Assembly (NCBI RefSeq): GCF_041601295.1
Contig: NZ_JBFIII010000058.1
Span: forward strand, 1-18,523
Origin: Immundisolibacter sp.
Lineage (GTDB): Bacteria; Pseudomonadota; Gammaproteobacteria; Immundisolibacterales; Immundisolibacteraceae
Direction: 5' to 3'
Length of the DNA stretch: 18,523 bases
The notes under the pieces were generated by a model. It searched no databases, was not told the origin of the DNA, and saw nothing but the letters and a program-made list of their open reading frames with translations. The translations under genes and the position numbers were made by a program. This document shows positions 5,507-12,530 of this stretch, piece by piece; the first letter of the stretch is position 1, and the number at the start of each line of letters is the position of its first letter.

Positions 5507-6729
5507 ACTACGTCACTGACGTACTTTCTGGCAAACGCCACTACGGCCGCACCGTCCCGCAGCCCGCCGGCCTTGAGGAAGTAGTCGGTGATCTTTTGCA
5601 TGGGCACACGCAGGCGTTCCACGTCGGCGATGATGTAACCGGCGGTGACGTCCGAGCCGGTGGAATGATTGAGCAGCCGCTTCAAGGCATAGGCCGGAAT
5701 GTCCAGGGAATCGGCCACGGTAGCGAAGGTGCGGCGCAGGTCATGGACGCAGAAGCTCACGGTGGAGACCCGTTCTACCTGCTCCAGGGCGAAGCGCAGG
5801 TTTTGCAGGTTTCGGCCACGCGAGTCGGCGAATACCCACGGGCAATCCAGCGGGGTTTCAGCCTTGCGCCGGGTGAGCAGGTCGAGCAGAAAATCGGTCA
5901 GCGGAAGGGTGTGCCGGCGGTACGCTTTGGTGTCGGCAATGGTCAGTGTGCCGCCTTCGAGGTCCACCCGATCCCAGGTCAGGCCGAGGCCTTCGCTGCG
6001 GCGCAGCCCGGTCAGCACGGTGAGCAGGAAGAAATCGCGCGCTGTTTCATTCGCCAGGGCGACGACTGCATCGAACCAGGGCCGCAGCTGGTAGCGCTGG
6101 ATGACGGTCTGCCGGCGACTGACCCGGTACCAGCTGCGGGTGCGCGACAGCACCGCCACCGGGTTATAGGCGAGGAGCGGTTCGCCGTTGTCGTCGGTGT
6201 AGCTGGCTATCGCGAAGTTGAACACCGCCCGCAGGTAGCGCATGGCCTGATTGGCCTGCGCCTTGGAGCGCTTGCCGAGCTCGGCGTGGCGCCGGCGTAC
6301 CCGATCGGGGGTAAGTGCCCTGAGCGGTTCGTCCAGCCAGTCGGCGAAGCCGTTGCGGTAGAAGATGCGCTCCACATCATAGATGGTTCGCGGCTTGATC
6401 TCGCGCGCGCCCACGTAGTCGGCTACGACCGAGCGCAGCGTCAGTGACCGTAGGCGCTGGCGCTCACGTTCGACGACAGGGTCGATGCCGTCCTTCATGT
6501 CGAGCAACAGCCGCTTGGCCCGATCGCGCGCCTGCTCTGGGGTGAGTGGCCCGTAGCGGCCGACGGTCAGACGTCGACGCTTTCCAGATGGATACCCATC
6601 CACTACGAAGGCCTTTACACCGTGTGCAGTGACACGGAGCCCGAAGCCCTTGAGCCCGCTATCCCAGTGGATCGTAGCCCCATGAGGGGGCGGCAGAAGG
6701 GCGTCGACGGTGCGTTTTGTGAGCTTCAT
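5503..6729 (-). CDS. Tyrosine recombinase (phage/island integrase)
   Basis: This integrase catalyses site-specific integration and excision of the element at the adjacent tRNA-Lys site. Starting at the ATG at 6729 (408 residues), the N-terminus MKLTKRTVDALLPPP leads into a DUF4102-like arm-binding domain (about 1-85). A core-binding domain with an AQANQAMRYLRAVFNFAI helix (about 157-174) follows, then the catalytic domain with TGLRRSE (R243), a likely Lys near 268, HDLRR (H329, R332), LLNHS (H355) and AGYI (Y365). All expected active-site residues are present, so it should be functional. An upstream ATG at 6765 adds 12 residues unlike the family. Its stop overlaps the toxin start by ATGA. Its position immediately inside the tRNA-Lys fragment, transcribed into the element, is the usual island arrangement. 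Confidence 0.93.
   Translation of the reverse strand: MKLTKRTVDALLPPPHGATIHWDSGLKGFGLRVTAHGVKAFVVDGYPSGKRRRLTVGRYGPLTPEQARDRAKRLLLDMKDGIDPVVERERQRLRSLTLRSVVADYVGAREIKPRTIYDVERIFYRNGFADWLDEPLRALTPDRVRRRHAELGKRSKAQANQAMRYLRAVFNFAIASYTDDNGEPLLAYNPVAVLSRTRSWYRVSRRQTVIQRYQLRPWFDAVVALANETARDFFLLTVLTGLRRSEGLGLTWDRVDLEGGTLTIADTKAYRRHTLPLTDFLLDLLTRRKAETPLDCPWVFADSRGRNLQNLRFALEQVERVSTVSFCVHDLRRTFATVADSLDIPAYALKRLLNHSTGSDVTAGYIIADVERLRVPMQKITDYFLKAGGLRDGAAVVAFARKYVSDVV
5509..5523. promoter_or_regulatory. Perfect inverted repeat at the integrase/toxin junction
   Basis: TACGTCA-C-TGACGTA has 7-bp arms around a single base and lies across the last integrase codons, just before the toxin ATG. This is where an antitoxin operator would let the toxin-antitoxin pair be controlled separately from the integrase. 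The half-site TGACGTA also occurs in the palindromes upstream of alpA-rep (2842-2848). Confidence 0.4.
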
Positions 6730-6894
6730 GAAGGCTCGTATCCGCGTGTCGTGGCAAATCACCACAGAGTCACTATCGTGACACGAAATGCCTCAAATTT
6801 GTACTTATCACCTCAAACAAATTTCGACCTTAAGAGTCTGGTTTTTATGGGTTAATAAAAGACTTTCGAAGTCCTTAAAAGCGGCCTGAAGACG
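6730..6894. other. Non-coding integrase upstream region with repeats and hairpins (possible arm sites)
   Basis: No gene fits here. The stretch is AT-rich for this genome and holds GTCAC-TATC-GTGAC (6769-6782); AAATTTG (6795-6801) facing CAAATTT (6818-6824), with CGAAAT/ATTTCG outside them; a direct repeat CCTCAAA (6791-6797 and 6811-6817, spaced 20 bp); and a small hairpin GACTT-TCG-AAGTC (6861-6873). This is where integrase arm-type sites and the int promoter are expected. The assignment is positional, not motif-proven. Confidence 0.45.
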
Positions 6895-6899
6895 CTTTT
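6877..6899. repeat. 7-bp inverted repeat bridging element DNA and the tRNA anticodon loop
   Basis: AAAAGCG (6877-6883) and CGCTTTT (6893-6899) form a perfect 7-bp stem around a 9-nt loop. The right arm runs from element DNA into the CTTTTAA anticodon loop of the tRNA fragment, so it spans the likely left limit of the attachment core. It may be a recombination-site feature or coincidence. Confidence 0.4.
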
Positions 6900-6939
6900 A
6901 ATCCGCGTGTCCAGGGTTCGATTCCCTGACGGCCCACCA
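6895..6939 (+). other. attR: 3' 45 nt of a tRNA-Lys(UUU) gene, anticodon loop to CCA
   Basis: The segment folds exactly as the 3' part of a tRNA. It shows anticodon loop CTTTTAA with anticodon TTT at 6897-6899, 3' anticodon strand TCCGC, a 5-nt variable loop, T-arm CAGGG-TTCGATT-CCCTG with a perfect stem, acceptor strand ACGGCCC, discriminator A and encoded CCA (6937-6939). Nothing upstream supplies the expected 5' acceptor strand GGGCCGT, a D-arm or the 5' anticodon strand, so it is not a working tRNA gene. An integrase lies next to it, so this is the copy of the tRNA end left at the chromosomal side. The intact, reconstituted tRNA-Lys should be at the other end of the element, left of the window. 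Confidence 0.9.
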
Positions 6940-7067
6940 AATTCTTGAAACAGGCTATCGACCGCGCTCGAACCGCGTGTCTTCACGCTCCCATGTCCAG
7001 TTTTGGGATTCGGTTTCTCGCGGGCGTGTGGAAGTGGTACGCGGGCGCCGCTCGGCCGTGAAGAAAC

Positions 7068-7096
7068 GCTGGCCAGTCCGCGGGCGACTGGCCAGC
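7068..7096 (-). terminator. Hairpin terminator downstream of the ComEA-like gene
   Basis: Perfect 11-bp arms GCTGGCCAGTC (7068-7078) and GACTGGCCAGC (7086-7096) enclose a 7-nt loop. On the minus strand the hairpin is followed by GTTTCTTC. It begins about 20 nt after the stop of the minus-strand gene at 7117, as an intrinsic terminator should, although the T-run is interrupted. Confidence 0.6.
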
Positions 7097-7116
7097 CAAA
7101 GCAAAAATCTTCGAAT

Positions 7117-7407
7117 TTACTGGGGTGCGGGAGCCTCGCAGCTCTCGCTGACGGTGATGTTGGCGCGGTTGGCTTCGACCGTTTTGGCGCCGATGCCTTT
7201 GACTGCTGCAAGATCATCCGCGGTTTTGAACAGGCCCATCTCGGCGCGGTGCGTGACGATGGCCTGGGCTTTGGCATCGCCGACACCGTTCAAGCCAGCG
7301 GCCAGGGCCGCTGCGTCGGCACAGTTGATGTCCACCGTTGCGGCTGTGGCGATGCCGGCGCCGAGCGCGAAGGACAAGGCAAGTACAGTGCGTGAGATAA
7401 AGGTCAT
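7117..7407 (-). CDS. Small secreted ComEA-like helix-hairpin-helix protein
   Basis: This 96-residue protein has an N-terminal signal peptide (hydrophobic core LALSFALGAGIA, likely cleavage after TATA/AA near residue 22). A single ComEA-type helix-hairpin-helix domain (about 25-85) follows: VDINCADAAALAAGLNGVGDAKAQAIVTHR, then GLFKTADDLAAVKGIGAKTVEANR. Such periplasmic proteins bind double-stranded DNA without sequence specificity; in competent bacteria ComEA pulls incoming DNA into the periplasm. Two cysteines (about 29 and 90, the first replacing the more usual Thr in INTAD) might form a disulfide. A good GGGAGA ribosome-binding sequence lies about 6 nt before the ATG. It stands alone, divergent from msrP and next to the element border, so competence is possible but not shown. 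Confidence 0.87.
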   Translation of the reverse strand: MTFISRTVLALSFALGAGIATAATVDINCADAAALAAGLNGVGDAKAQAIVTHRAEMGLFKTADDLAAVKGIGAKTVEANRANITVSESCEAPAPQ

Positions 7408-7445
7408 TTGGCTTCTCCCTGAGAGTTGGATAAGTATTTAATCAA

Positions 7446-7497
7446 ATGCCTGACTTATCAGTGATGTGAATGACAGGCATGTTCAAGACTACATAAA
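7446..7497 (+). promoter_or_regulatory. Intergenic inverted repeat and candidate msrPQ promoter
   Basis: The 182-nt divergent gap contains arms ATGCCTG (7446-7452) and CAGGCAT (7474-7480), perfect over 7 bp with a 21-nt spacer. The right arm overlaps a possible plus-strand -35 ATGACA (7470-7475), which is followed after 16 nt by CATAAA (7492-7497). A regulator bound at both arms could control msrPQ, the ComEA-like gene, or both. The promoter elements are imperfect. Confidence 0.35.
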
Positions 7498-7589
7498 TTA
7501 GCGGTACCGTCAAGCATGGGAGGACTGTCGTAACAATGTCGTCATGCGTGGCGTCTAAGCGGTAACAGATGCTGTACTGGAGGCGGACG

Positions 7590-8543
7590 ATGAGACGCGT
7601 GAAATCCTGGATTCTGGCGGCCTCGGCGGTGACACCGCGTCCGGTTTATGAGGCGCGCCGTCGCTTGTTGCAGGCGGGCGCCGGGCTTGTGGTCGGCTCG
7701 CTATTACCCGTCCGGTCGCGGGCTGTTGCCCCTGCAGGGGGTGTGTTTGCAAATGCTCCGCGCGGTGGGTTTGGCACCGATGAGGCACTGACGCCGCACG
7801 AATTTGTGACGGGCTATAACAATTTTTATGAGTTTGGTACCGACAAGGCCGACCCGGCCGCGCACGCGCACAGCTTGCGACCGCGGCCGTGGCAGGTGGT
7901 AATCGACGGCGCGGTGGCCAGTCCGCTGACTCTGGATATCGATGAGTTTCTGAAGCCGCAGCAGCTTGAGGAGCGCATCTACCGTCTGCGCTGCGTGGAG
8001 GGCTGGTCAATGGTGATTCCCTGGATCGGGCTGCCCCTTGCCGATGTGCTGCGCCGGGTAGAGCCACTCGGATCGGCCAAGTACGTTGAGTTCACCACTT
8101 TGCACGACCCCGAGCAGATGCCGGGACAGCGTCGCGATGTACTGCCCTGGCCGTATGTGGAAGGACTGCGCCTGGACGAGGCCATGCACCCGCTCAGCTT
8201 TCTCGCAGTGGGTGTATACGGCGATCTTCTGCCCAACCAGAACGGCGCACCGCTGCGTTTGGTGGTGCCCTGGAAATATGGCTTCAAGAGTGTGAAATCG
8301 ATTGTGCGCATACGTTTTACCGAGCAGCAGCCGAAAACCGCCTGGAATGTTGTCGCACCTCGGGAGTACGGGTTTTACGCCAATGTGAACCCAGCAGTCG
8401 ATCATCCCCGCTGGTCGCAGGCGCGCGAGCGACGTCTGGGGGAGGGGCTGTTCACGGCGCGCCGGCCTACCTTGCCGTTCAATGGCTATGCTGAGGAAGT
8501 CGCCAGTCTGTACTCGGACATGGACCTGAGTCGGGATTATTGA
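7590..8543 (+). CDS. msrP: MsrP, periplasmic molybdopterin-dependent methionine sulfoxide reductase catalytic subunit
   Basis: MsrP repairs oxidised methionines in envelope proteins with electrons from MsrQ. The ATG at 7590 (317 residues) follows GGAGG by 6 nt; an ATG 21 nt upstream lacks this support. A Tat-type signal is visible: EARRRLLQAGAGLVVGSLLP (about 21-40) with consecutive arginines before a hydrophobic run. The sulfite-oxidase-type molybdopterin fold shows conserved blocks FVTGYNNFYEFGTDK, WQVVIDG, YRLRCVEGWSMVIPWIGLPL with the molybdenum-ligating Cys at about 135, HDPEQMPGQ, and GAPLRLVVPWKYGFKSVKSI. The length is close to that of the E. coli protein. msrQ follows after 3 nt, the standard msrPQ operon. 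Confidence 0.95.
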   Translation: MRRVKSWILAASAVTPRPVYEARRRLLQAGAGLVVGSLLPVRSRAVAPAGGVFANAPRGGFGTDEALTPHEFVTGYNNFYEFGTDKADPAAHAHSLRPRPWQVVIDGAVASPLTLDIDEFLKPQQLEERIYRLRCVEGWSMVIPWIGLPLADVLRRVEPLGSAKYVEFTTLHDPEQMPGQRRDVLPWPYVEGLRLDEAMHPLSFLAVGVYGDLLPNQNGAPLRLVVPWKYGFKSVKSIVRIRFTEQQPKTAWNVVAPREYGFYANVNPAVDHPRWSQARERRLGEGLFTARRPTLPFNGYAEEVASLYSDMDLSRDY

Positions 8544-8546
8544 CCG

Positions 8547-9176
8547 GTGCTGCGTAGCGTAACCACAATCAGAATGTGGCTGGCTGCCCTGTGGCTGTTG
8601 GTGCTGACTCCAGCGCTTCTGTTGTTATTGCGCGCGCTGCAGAATCAACTCGGCGCCAATCCGGTGGAGGAGCTGACGCTTGAACTCGGCCAGTGGGCGC
8701 TGCGCTTGTTACTGCTGACGCTTGCCGCCACGCCGGTGCGGCGCCTGACTGGCTGGAACGGGTTGCTGCGCCATCGGCGCCTGCTTGGGCTGTCCGCGGC
8801 CGCCTATGCCTTGATGCATTTGCTGGTCTACGCAGTGCTCGACCAGGGACTGGCGCTGTCGCTGATCGTGCAGGATGTGTTCAAGCGGCCGTTCATTACC
8901 GCCGGCATGGCAGCGGCCCTGCTGCTGCTGCCGCTTGCGGCAACCTCGTTCGATGCCGCTGTGCGCCGACTGGGCGCCCGTCGCTGGCAGGCACTGCATC
9001 GGCTGGTATATGCCGCCACCGGGCTCGCCCTGTTGCATTTTTGGTGGAAGGTCAAGGTCGACACGGCCGAACCGGCCATCTACCTGGCGGTGTTTGGGCT
9101 ACTATTGGCCGCCCGCTTACTGCCGGCCCGGCGCCGCACGCCGCAGCGCCCTGTGGCCCGTCGCCAGCCCGCCTAA
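8547..9176 (+). CDS. msrQ: MsrQ, heme-binding membrane subunit of the MsrPQ system
   Basis: MsrQ is an inner-membrane b-type cytochrome that passes electrons from the respiratory chain or flavin reductase to MsrP. The 209-residue protein has about six hydrophobic segments, starting with WLAALWLLVLTPALLLLL. Conserved landmarks are NPVEELTLELGQWALRLLLLTLAATP, the segment RRLLGLSAAAYALMHLLVY with a heme-ligand His, and WQALHRLVYAATGLALLHFWW with further conserved His residues. The start is taken as GTG at 8547, 3 nt after the msrP stop; an ATG at 8574 would remove nine residues ahead of the first membrane segment and is also possible. prmB begins 13 nt after its stop. Confidence 0.92.
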   Translation: MLRSVTTIRMWLAALWLLVLTPALLLLLRALQNQLGANPVEELTLELGQWALRLLLLTLAATPVRRLTGWNGLLRHRRLLGLSAAAYALMHLLVYAVLDQGLALSLIVQDVFKRPFITAGMAAALLLLPLAATSFDAAVRRLGARRWQALHRLVYAATGLALLHFWWKVKVDTAEPAIYLAVFGLLLAARLLPARRRTPQRPVARRQPA

Positions 9177-9189
9177 AACTAAGGCCACC

Positions 9190-10077
9190 GTGGATTCTCT
9201 TCGTACGCTGCGCGATTTTTTGCGTTGGGGTAGCAGTCGGTTTGGCGCCGCCGGTTTGTTTTTCGGTCACGGCACAGCCGGGGCCGAAGACGAGGCCGCG
9301 GTGCTGTTGGCGCATGCCCTGCACCTCGAGTTACCGCTGGCGCCGGAGTTTCTGGATGCCGCCTTGACGGCTGACGAACGCGCAGCGGTCACCGCCTTGC
9401 TGAGCCGACGCATCAATGAGCGTATGCCGGCACCGTATCTCACCGGCGAAGCCTGGTTCGCCGGGCTGCGATTTGCAGTTGATCGACGGGTGCTGATTCC
9501 GCGCTCGCCAATCGCTGAACTGATTGAGACGGGCTTCACTCCCTGGCTGGACCAGGATTCCCCGGAGCGGATCCTGGATATCGGGACCGGTAGCGGTTGT
9601 ATAGCCATTGCATGCGCTTTGGCGTTTCCCGACGCAGTGGTGGATGCAGTGGACATCAGCGAGGGCGCGTTGGCAGTGGCGGCGCTCAACGTCGACCGCT
9701 ACGGCCTTGGGCAGCGGGTGCGCCTGCTGGAATCGGACCTGTACAGTGCGTTGGCGGGCCGGCGTTACGATCTGATCGTCAGCAATCCGCCCTATGTGGC
9801 GCAGGCCGAGCATGGCGGTCTGCCGGCCGAATATGGGCACGAGCCCGAGCTCGCGCTGCTGTCGCCCGACGCGGGGCTACAGCACCCGCTGCGCATTCTC
9901 AAAGGTGCGGTCGAGCACCTCACGCAAGGTGGCTTGTTGGTGCTGGAGGTGGGCGCTACCTGGCCGGCCTTGGTCGAGCGCTTGCCCCAGGTACCGTTTA
10001 CCTGGGTGGAACTTGCCCGCGGCGGCGAGGGCGTGGCGCTGATCCAGCGTGAGGAACTGGCCCAGGCCCTGAGCTGA
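9190..10077 (+). CDS. prmB: PrmB, ribosomal protein L3 glutamine N5-methyltransferase
   Basis: PrmB methylates a glutamine of ribosomal protein L3 using S-adenosylmethionine and assists 50S assembly. From GTG at 9190 (295 residues) the N-terminal domain shows TLRDFLRWGSSRFGAAGLFFGHGT and RINERMPAPYLTGEAWFAGL, and the linker VLIPRSPIAELI is highly typical of PrmB. The methyltransferase core has ILDIGTGSGCIAIACA (SAM-binding, about 128-142) and the substrate-amide motif NPPY (199-202) in YDLIVSNPPYV, then LPAEYGHEPELAL. These features match PrmB rather than the release-factor enzyme PrmC. The same frame is open upstream to 8875, but that part overlaps msrQ and is unlike the family. It probably shares the msrPQ transcript. 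rapZ is convergent 15 nt away. Confidence 0.94.
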   Translation: MDSLRTLRDFLRWGSSRFGAAGLFFGHGTAGAEDEAAVLLAHALHLELPLAPEFLDAALTADERAAVTALLSRRINERMPAPYLTGEAWFAGLRFAVDRRVLIPRSPIAELIETGFTPWLDQDSPERILDIGTGSGCIAIACALAFPDAVVDAVDISEGALAVAALNVDRYGLGQRVRLLESDLYSALAGRRYDLIVSNPPYVAQAEHGGLPAEYGHEPELALLSPDAGLQHPLRILKGAVEHLTQGGLLVLEVGATWPALVERLPQVPFTWVELARGGEGVALIQREELAQALS

Positions 10078-10092
10078 TCAGATAACTGCCGG

Positions 10093-10968
10093 TCAGGCTG
10101 GCAACTGGCGGTGGCGGACCAGTACCTGGCCCGGCTGGCCACTGTCGCGCTGGTCTTTGAAGTGTTCGCCCAGGCGGGTCGCCATATACACCGAGCGGTG
10201 CCGGCCGCCGGTGCAGCCGATAGCGACCGTCAACTGGCTGCGGTCGCTGGCAGCGAAGCGAGGCAGCCAGGTACTCAGAAACTGCCGGACATCGGCAAAC
10301 ATCTGCAGGACGTCGGCTTGGCTCCCCAGGAACTCGCGCACCGGATCGTCAAGGCCGGTGAACTCGCGCAGCGCCGGATCCCAGTGCGGATTGGGCAAAC
10401 ACCGCATGTCGAACACCAGGTCGGCGTCCAGCGGCGTGCCAAATTTGTAGCCAAAGGACTGGAATACCAGCCTGGGCGTGTGCTGACCATGGCTTAGCAG
10501 CTCGCGCACGGTGGCGCGTAGCTGATAGATATTGAGCCCGGAGCTGTCGATGCTGCGGTCGGCCAGCTCGGCGATTGGCGCGAGGCGCATTTGCTCGGCG
10601 TCGATGGCTTCGCTGACTGACCCGCCCTGCACGGCGAGGGGGTGTTGCCGGCGGGTTTCGTTGAAACGATTGATCAGCGACTGCCGGTCGGCGGTGAAGA
10701 ACAACACTTGGCAGTCCATGCCACCGCCGCGCAATGTTTCGATAATGGCCGGAAACGCCGTCAGATCGGACACGTTACGTGCATCGATCCCCACCGCCGC
10801 CGGGGCGGCAGCCCGGCTCGGGCTACGTTTGAGCTCTTCCGCCAGCGCCGGTAGCAGCGCGATCGGCAGATTGTCCACGCAGTAGAAACCGAGGTCCTCG
10901 AGCGCCCGCAGCGCGGTTGATTTACCGGCGCCGGACAGGCCGCTGACGATAATCAGATGTGGCTGCAT
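10093..10968 (-). CDS. rapZ: RapZ, nucleotide-binding RNA adaptor protein
   Basis: At 291 residues (E. coli 284) the N-terminal P-loop domain shows IIVSGLSGAGKST (Walker A, about 10-18), LEDLGFYCVDNLPIALLP, and FFTADRQSLINRFNETRRQHPL. The C-terminal RNA-binding domain shows FQSFGYKFGTPLDADLVFDMRCLPNPHWDP, and then AIGCTGGRHRSVYMATRLGEHF, the block associated with sensing glucosamine-6-phosphate in enteric bacteria. In E. coli RapZ guides RNase E to the small RNA GlmZ to adjust glmS expression; whether GlmZ exists here is unknown, and elsewhere the family may have a wider envelope role. It starts 8 nt after rpoN ends, so the two are co-transcribed. Here hpf and ptsN, which normally separate them, are missing. 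Confidence 0.95.
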   Translation of the reverse strand: MQPHLIIVSGLSGAGKSTALRALEDLGFYCVDNLPIALLPALAEELKRSPSRAAAPAAVGIDARNVSDLTAFPAIIETLRGGGMDCQVLFFTADRQSLINRFNETRRQHPLAVQGGSVSEAIDAEQMRLAPIAELADRSIDSSGLNIYQLRATVRELLSHGQHTPRLVFQSFGYKFGTPLDADLVFDMRCLPNPHWDPALREFTGLDDPVREFLGSQADVLQMFADVRQFLSTWLPRFAASDRSQLTVAIGCTGGRHRSVYMATRLGEHFKDQRDSGQPGQVLVRHRQLPA

Positions 10969-10976
10969 GACCGTCG

Positions 10977-12446
10977 TCAGGTCTTGCGCCGGGCTGCCTT
11001 GCGCCGCGCGGTGGTGGACGGGATGCCCATGTTCTCGCGGTACTTGGCCACCGTGCGTCGGGCCACGTTGATGCCCTGTTGCTGGAGGCGCTCTGCCAGG
11101 TCGTTGTCGCTCAGCGGGTGGCTGCCCTCGGCCTGAATCAGATCCTGGATTTGCGCCCGGATGGCGGTGGCCGAGGCGGTGCCGCCGTCGCTGGTCGACA
11201 CGTGGCTGGAGAAAAAGAACTTCAGTTCGTAAATGGCGCGCGGGGCGTGCATGTATTTGCGGTTGGTGGCGCGTGAGATGGTGGACTGATGCAGTTCAAG
11301 TTCGTCGGCGATGTCCTGCAGCACCAGCGGCACCATGGCCTGCGGGCCTTCCTCGAAGAACGCGATCTGCCGTTGCACGATGGCGCGTGCGACGCGCAGC
11401 AGGGTGTCGTTGCGGCTCTTGAGGCTGTTGATGAACCAGCGGGCTTCCTGCAGGCGATTCTTCAGGTATTCGTTGTCGGCGCTGCTGTCACGGCGGCGGA
11501 TCATGCCGGCGTAGGTCTGGTTGACGCGCAGTTTGGGCACGATGGCGGGATTCAACTCCACTTGCCAGCTGCCGCTGACCTTGCGTACCAACACGTCCGG
11601 CACGATGTACTCCGGCTCCTCCTGGTCAAGCTTGTTACCGGGACGCGGGTTGAGTGCCTGGATCAGGTGGACGGCGGCGTCGATGGCCTCGGCCGAAAGG
11701 TCGGTGATGCGCTGCAGGGCCTTGTAGTCGTGCTCGCCGAGCAGGTCGACGTGCTCGACCACAGCCAGCGCCCAATCCCGTTGCTCGGGATCAATGTCGT
11801 CGAGTTGTTCCAGCTGCAGGCGCAGACATTCGGCCAGGTCACGCGCTGCCACGCCGACCGGGTCGAAATGCTGGATGCGACGCAGTACCGACAGCAGTTC
11901 GGTTTCGTCCACCGGTTCGCTGCGCCCGCTGCTGGCGATGGCGCACAGTTCCTGTACCGGCTGGCCGAGATAGCCGTCTGGCTGAATACTGTCGATGATG
12001 ATGTCGGCGATGAGTCGGTCGTCGGGGCTGAACGGTGTCAGGTCCAGTTGCCACAGCAGCAGGTCATGCAGCGTTTGCGGTTTGCAGGCCCCGGAGCTGT
12101 AGTCGCTGCCATCGTCCTCGTCGTGGCTGCCCGCTCCGCTGCCGGCATTCAGGTCGATGAAGGTGTCTTCCCAGTTGCCGTCCACACCGAGTTCCTGCGG
12201 AATGTCGGTATCACCATCGAATTCCAGCGTGCGGTCTGGCTGTTCGCCTGCGGGTGGCGGGATCAACTCCTCGGGAATGAGGTCGGGCAGGTCGTCTTCG
12301 GCCTCAAGCAGCGGGTTGGCGTCCAGCGCCTCGCGGATCTCCAGCTGCAAGTCGAGCGTCGACAGCTGCAGCAGGCGTATTGCTTGCTGCAGCTGTGGCG
12401 TCAGCGCCAGGTGCTGCGAGACGCCAAGTTCGAGCCCTTGCTTCAT
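10977..12446 (-). CDS. rpoN: RNA polymerase sigma-54 factor
   Basis: Sigma-54 directs RNA polymerase to -24/-12 promoters activated by enhancer-binding proteins. The start at 12446 is chosen because MKQGLELGVSQHLALTPQL matches the family N-terminus; the frame continues 15 codons upstream without family similarity. The 489 residues include region I (QQAIRLLQLSTLDLQLEIREALDANPLLE, activator contact), an acidic region II (about 50-130), the core-binding domain (about 130-300), an HTH for the -12 element (VLQDIADELELHQSTISRATNRKY), and near the C-terminus the RpoN box ARRTVAKYRE at about 462-471 for the -24 element. It looks fully intact. It lies 84 nt downstream of lptB with no gene between. Confidence 0.97.
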   Translation of the reverse strand: MKQGLELGVSQHLALTPQLQQAIRLLQLSTLDLQLEIREALDANPLLEAEDDLPDLIPEELIPPPAGEQPDRTLEFDGDTDIPQELGVDGNWEDTFIDLNAGSGAGSHDEDDGSDYSSGACKPQTLHDLLLWQLDLTPFSPDDRLIADIIIDSIQPDGYLGQPVQELCAIASSGRSEPVDETELLSVLRRIQHFDPVGVAARDLAECLRLQLEQLDDIDPEQRDWALAVVEHVDLLGEHDYKALQRITDLSAEAIDAAVHLIQALNPRPGNKLDQEEPEYIVPDVLVRKVSGSWQVELNPAIVPKLRVNQTYAGMIRRRDSSADNEYLKNRLQEARWFINSLKSRNDTLLRVARAIVQRQIAFFEEGPQAMVPLVLQDIADELELHQSTISRATNRKYMHAPRAIYELKFFFSSHVSTSDGGTASATAIRAQIQDLIQAEGSHPLSDNDLAERLQQQGINVARRTVAKYRENMGIPSTTARRKAARRKT

Positions 12447-12530
12447 GCGGGTGCCGACGGGTGCTTCCAGGTAGCAAGAAGCGTACCGCACAGCGCGGCT
12501 GCCGCAAAGACACAGGCCTGCACGGCGAAA

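Noticed and set aside
5596..6447. 283-aa plus-strand open frame
   Set aside because: Antisense to the integrase, whose full set of catalytic residues is present.
6859..6939. Complete tRNA gene
   Set aside because: Only the 3' half folds as tRNA. The upstream bases lack the 5' acceptor strand GGGCCGT and a D-arm.
6852..7286. 144-aa minus-strand open frame crossing the tRNA fragment
   Set aside because: Its C-terminal part translates the tRNA-Lys remnant backwards and the rest overlaps the ComEA-like gene; a known type of false gene call.
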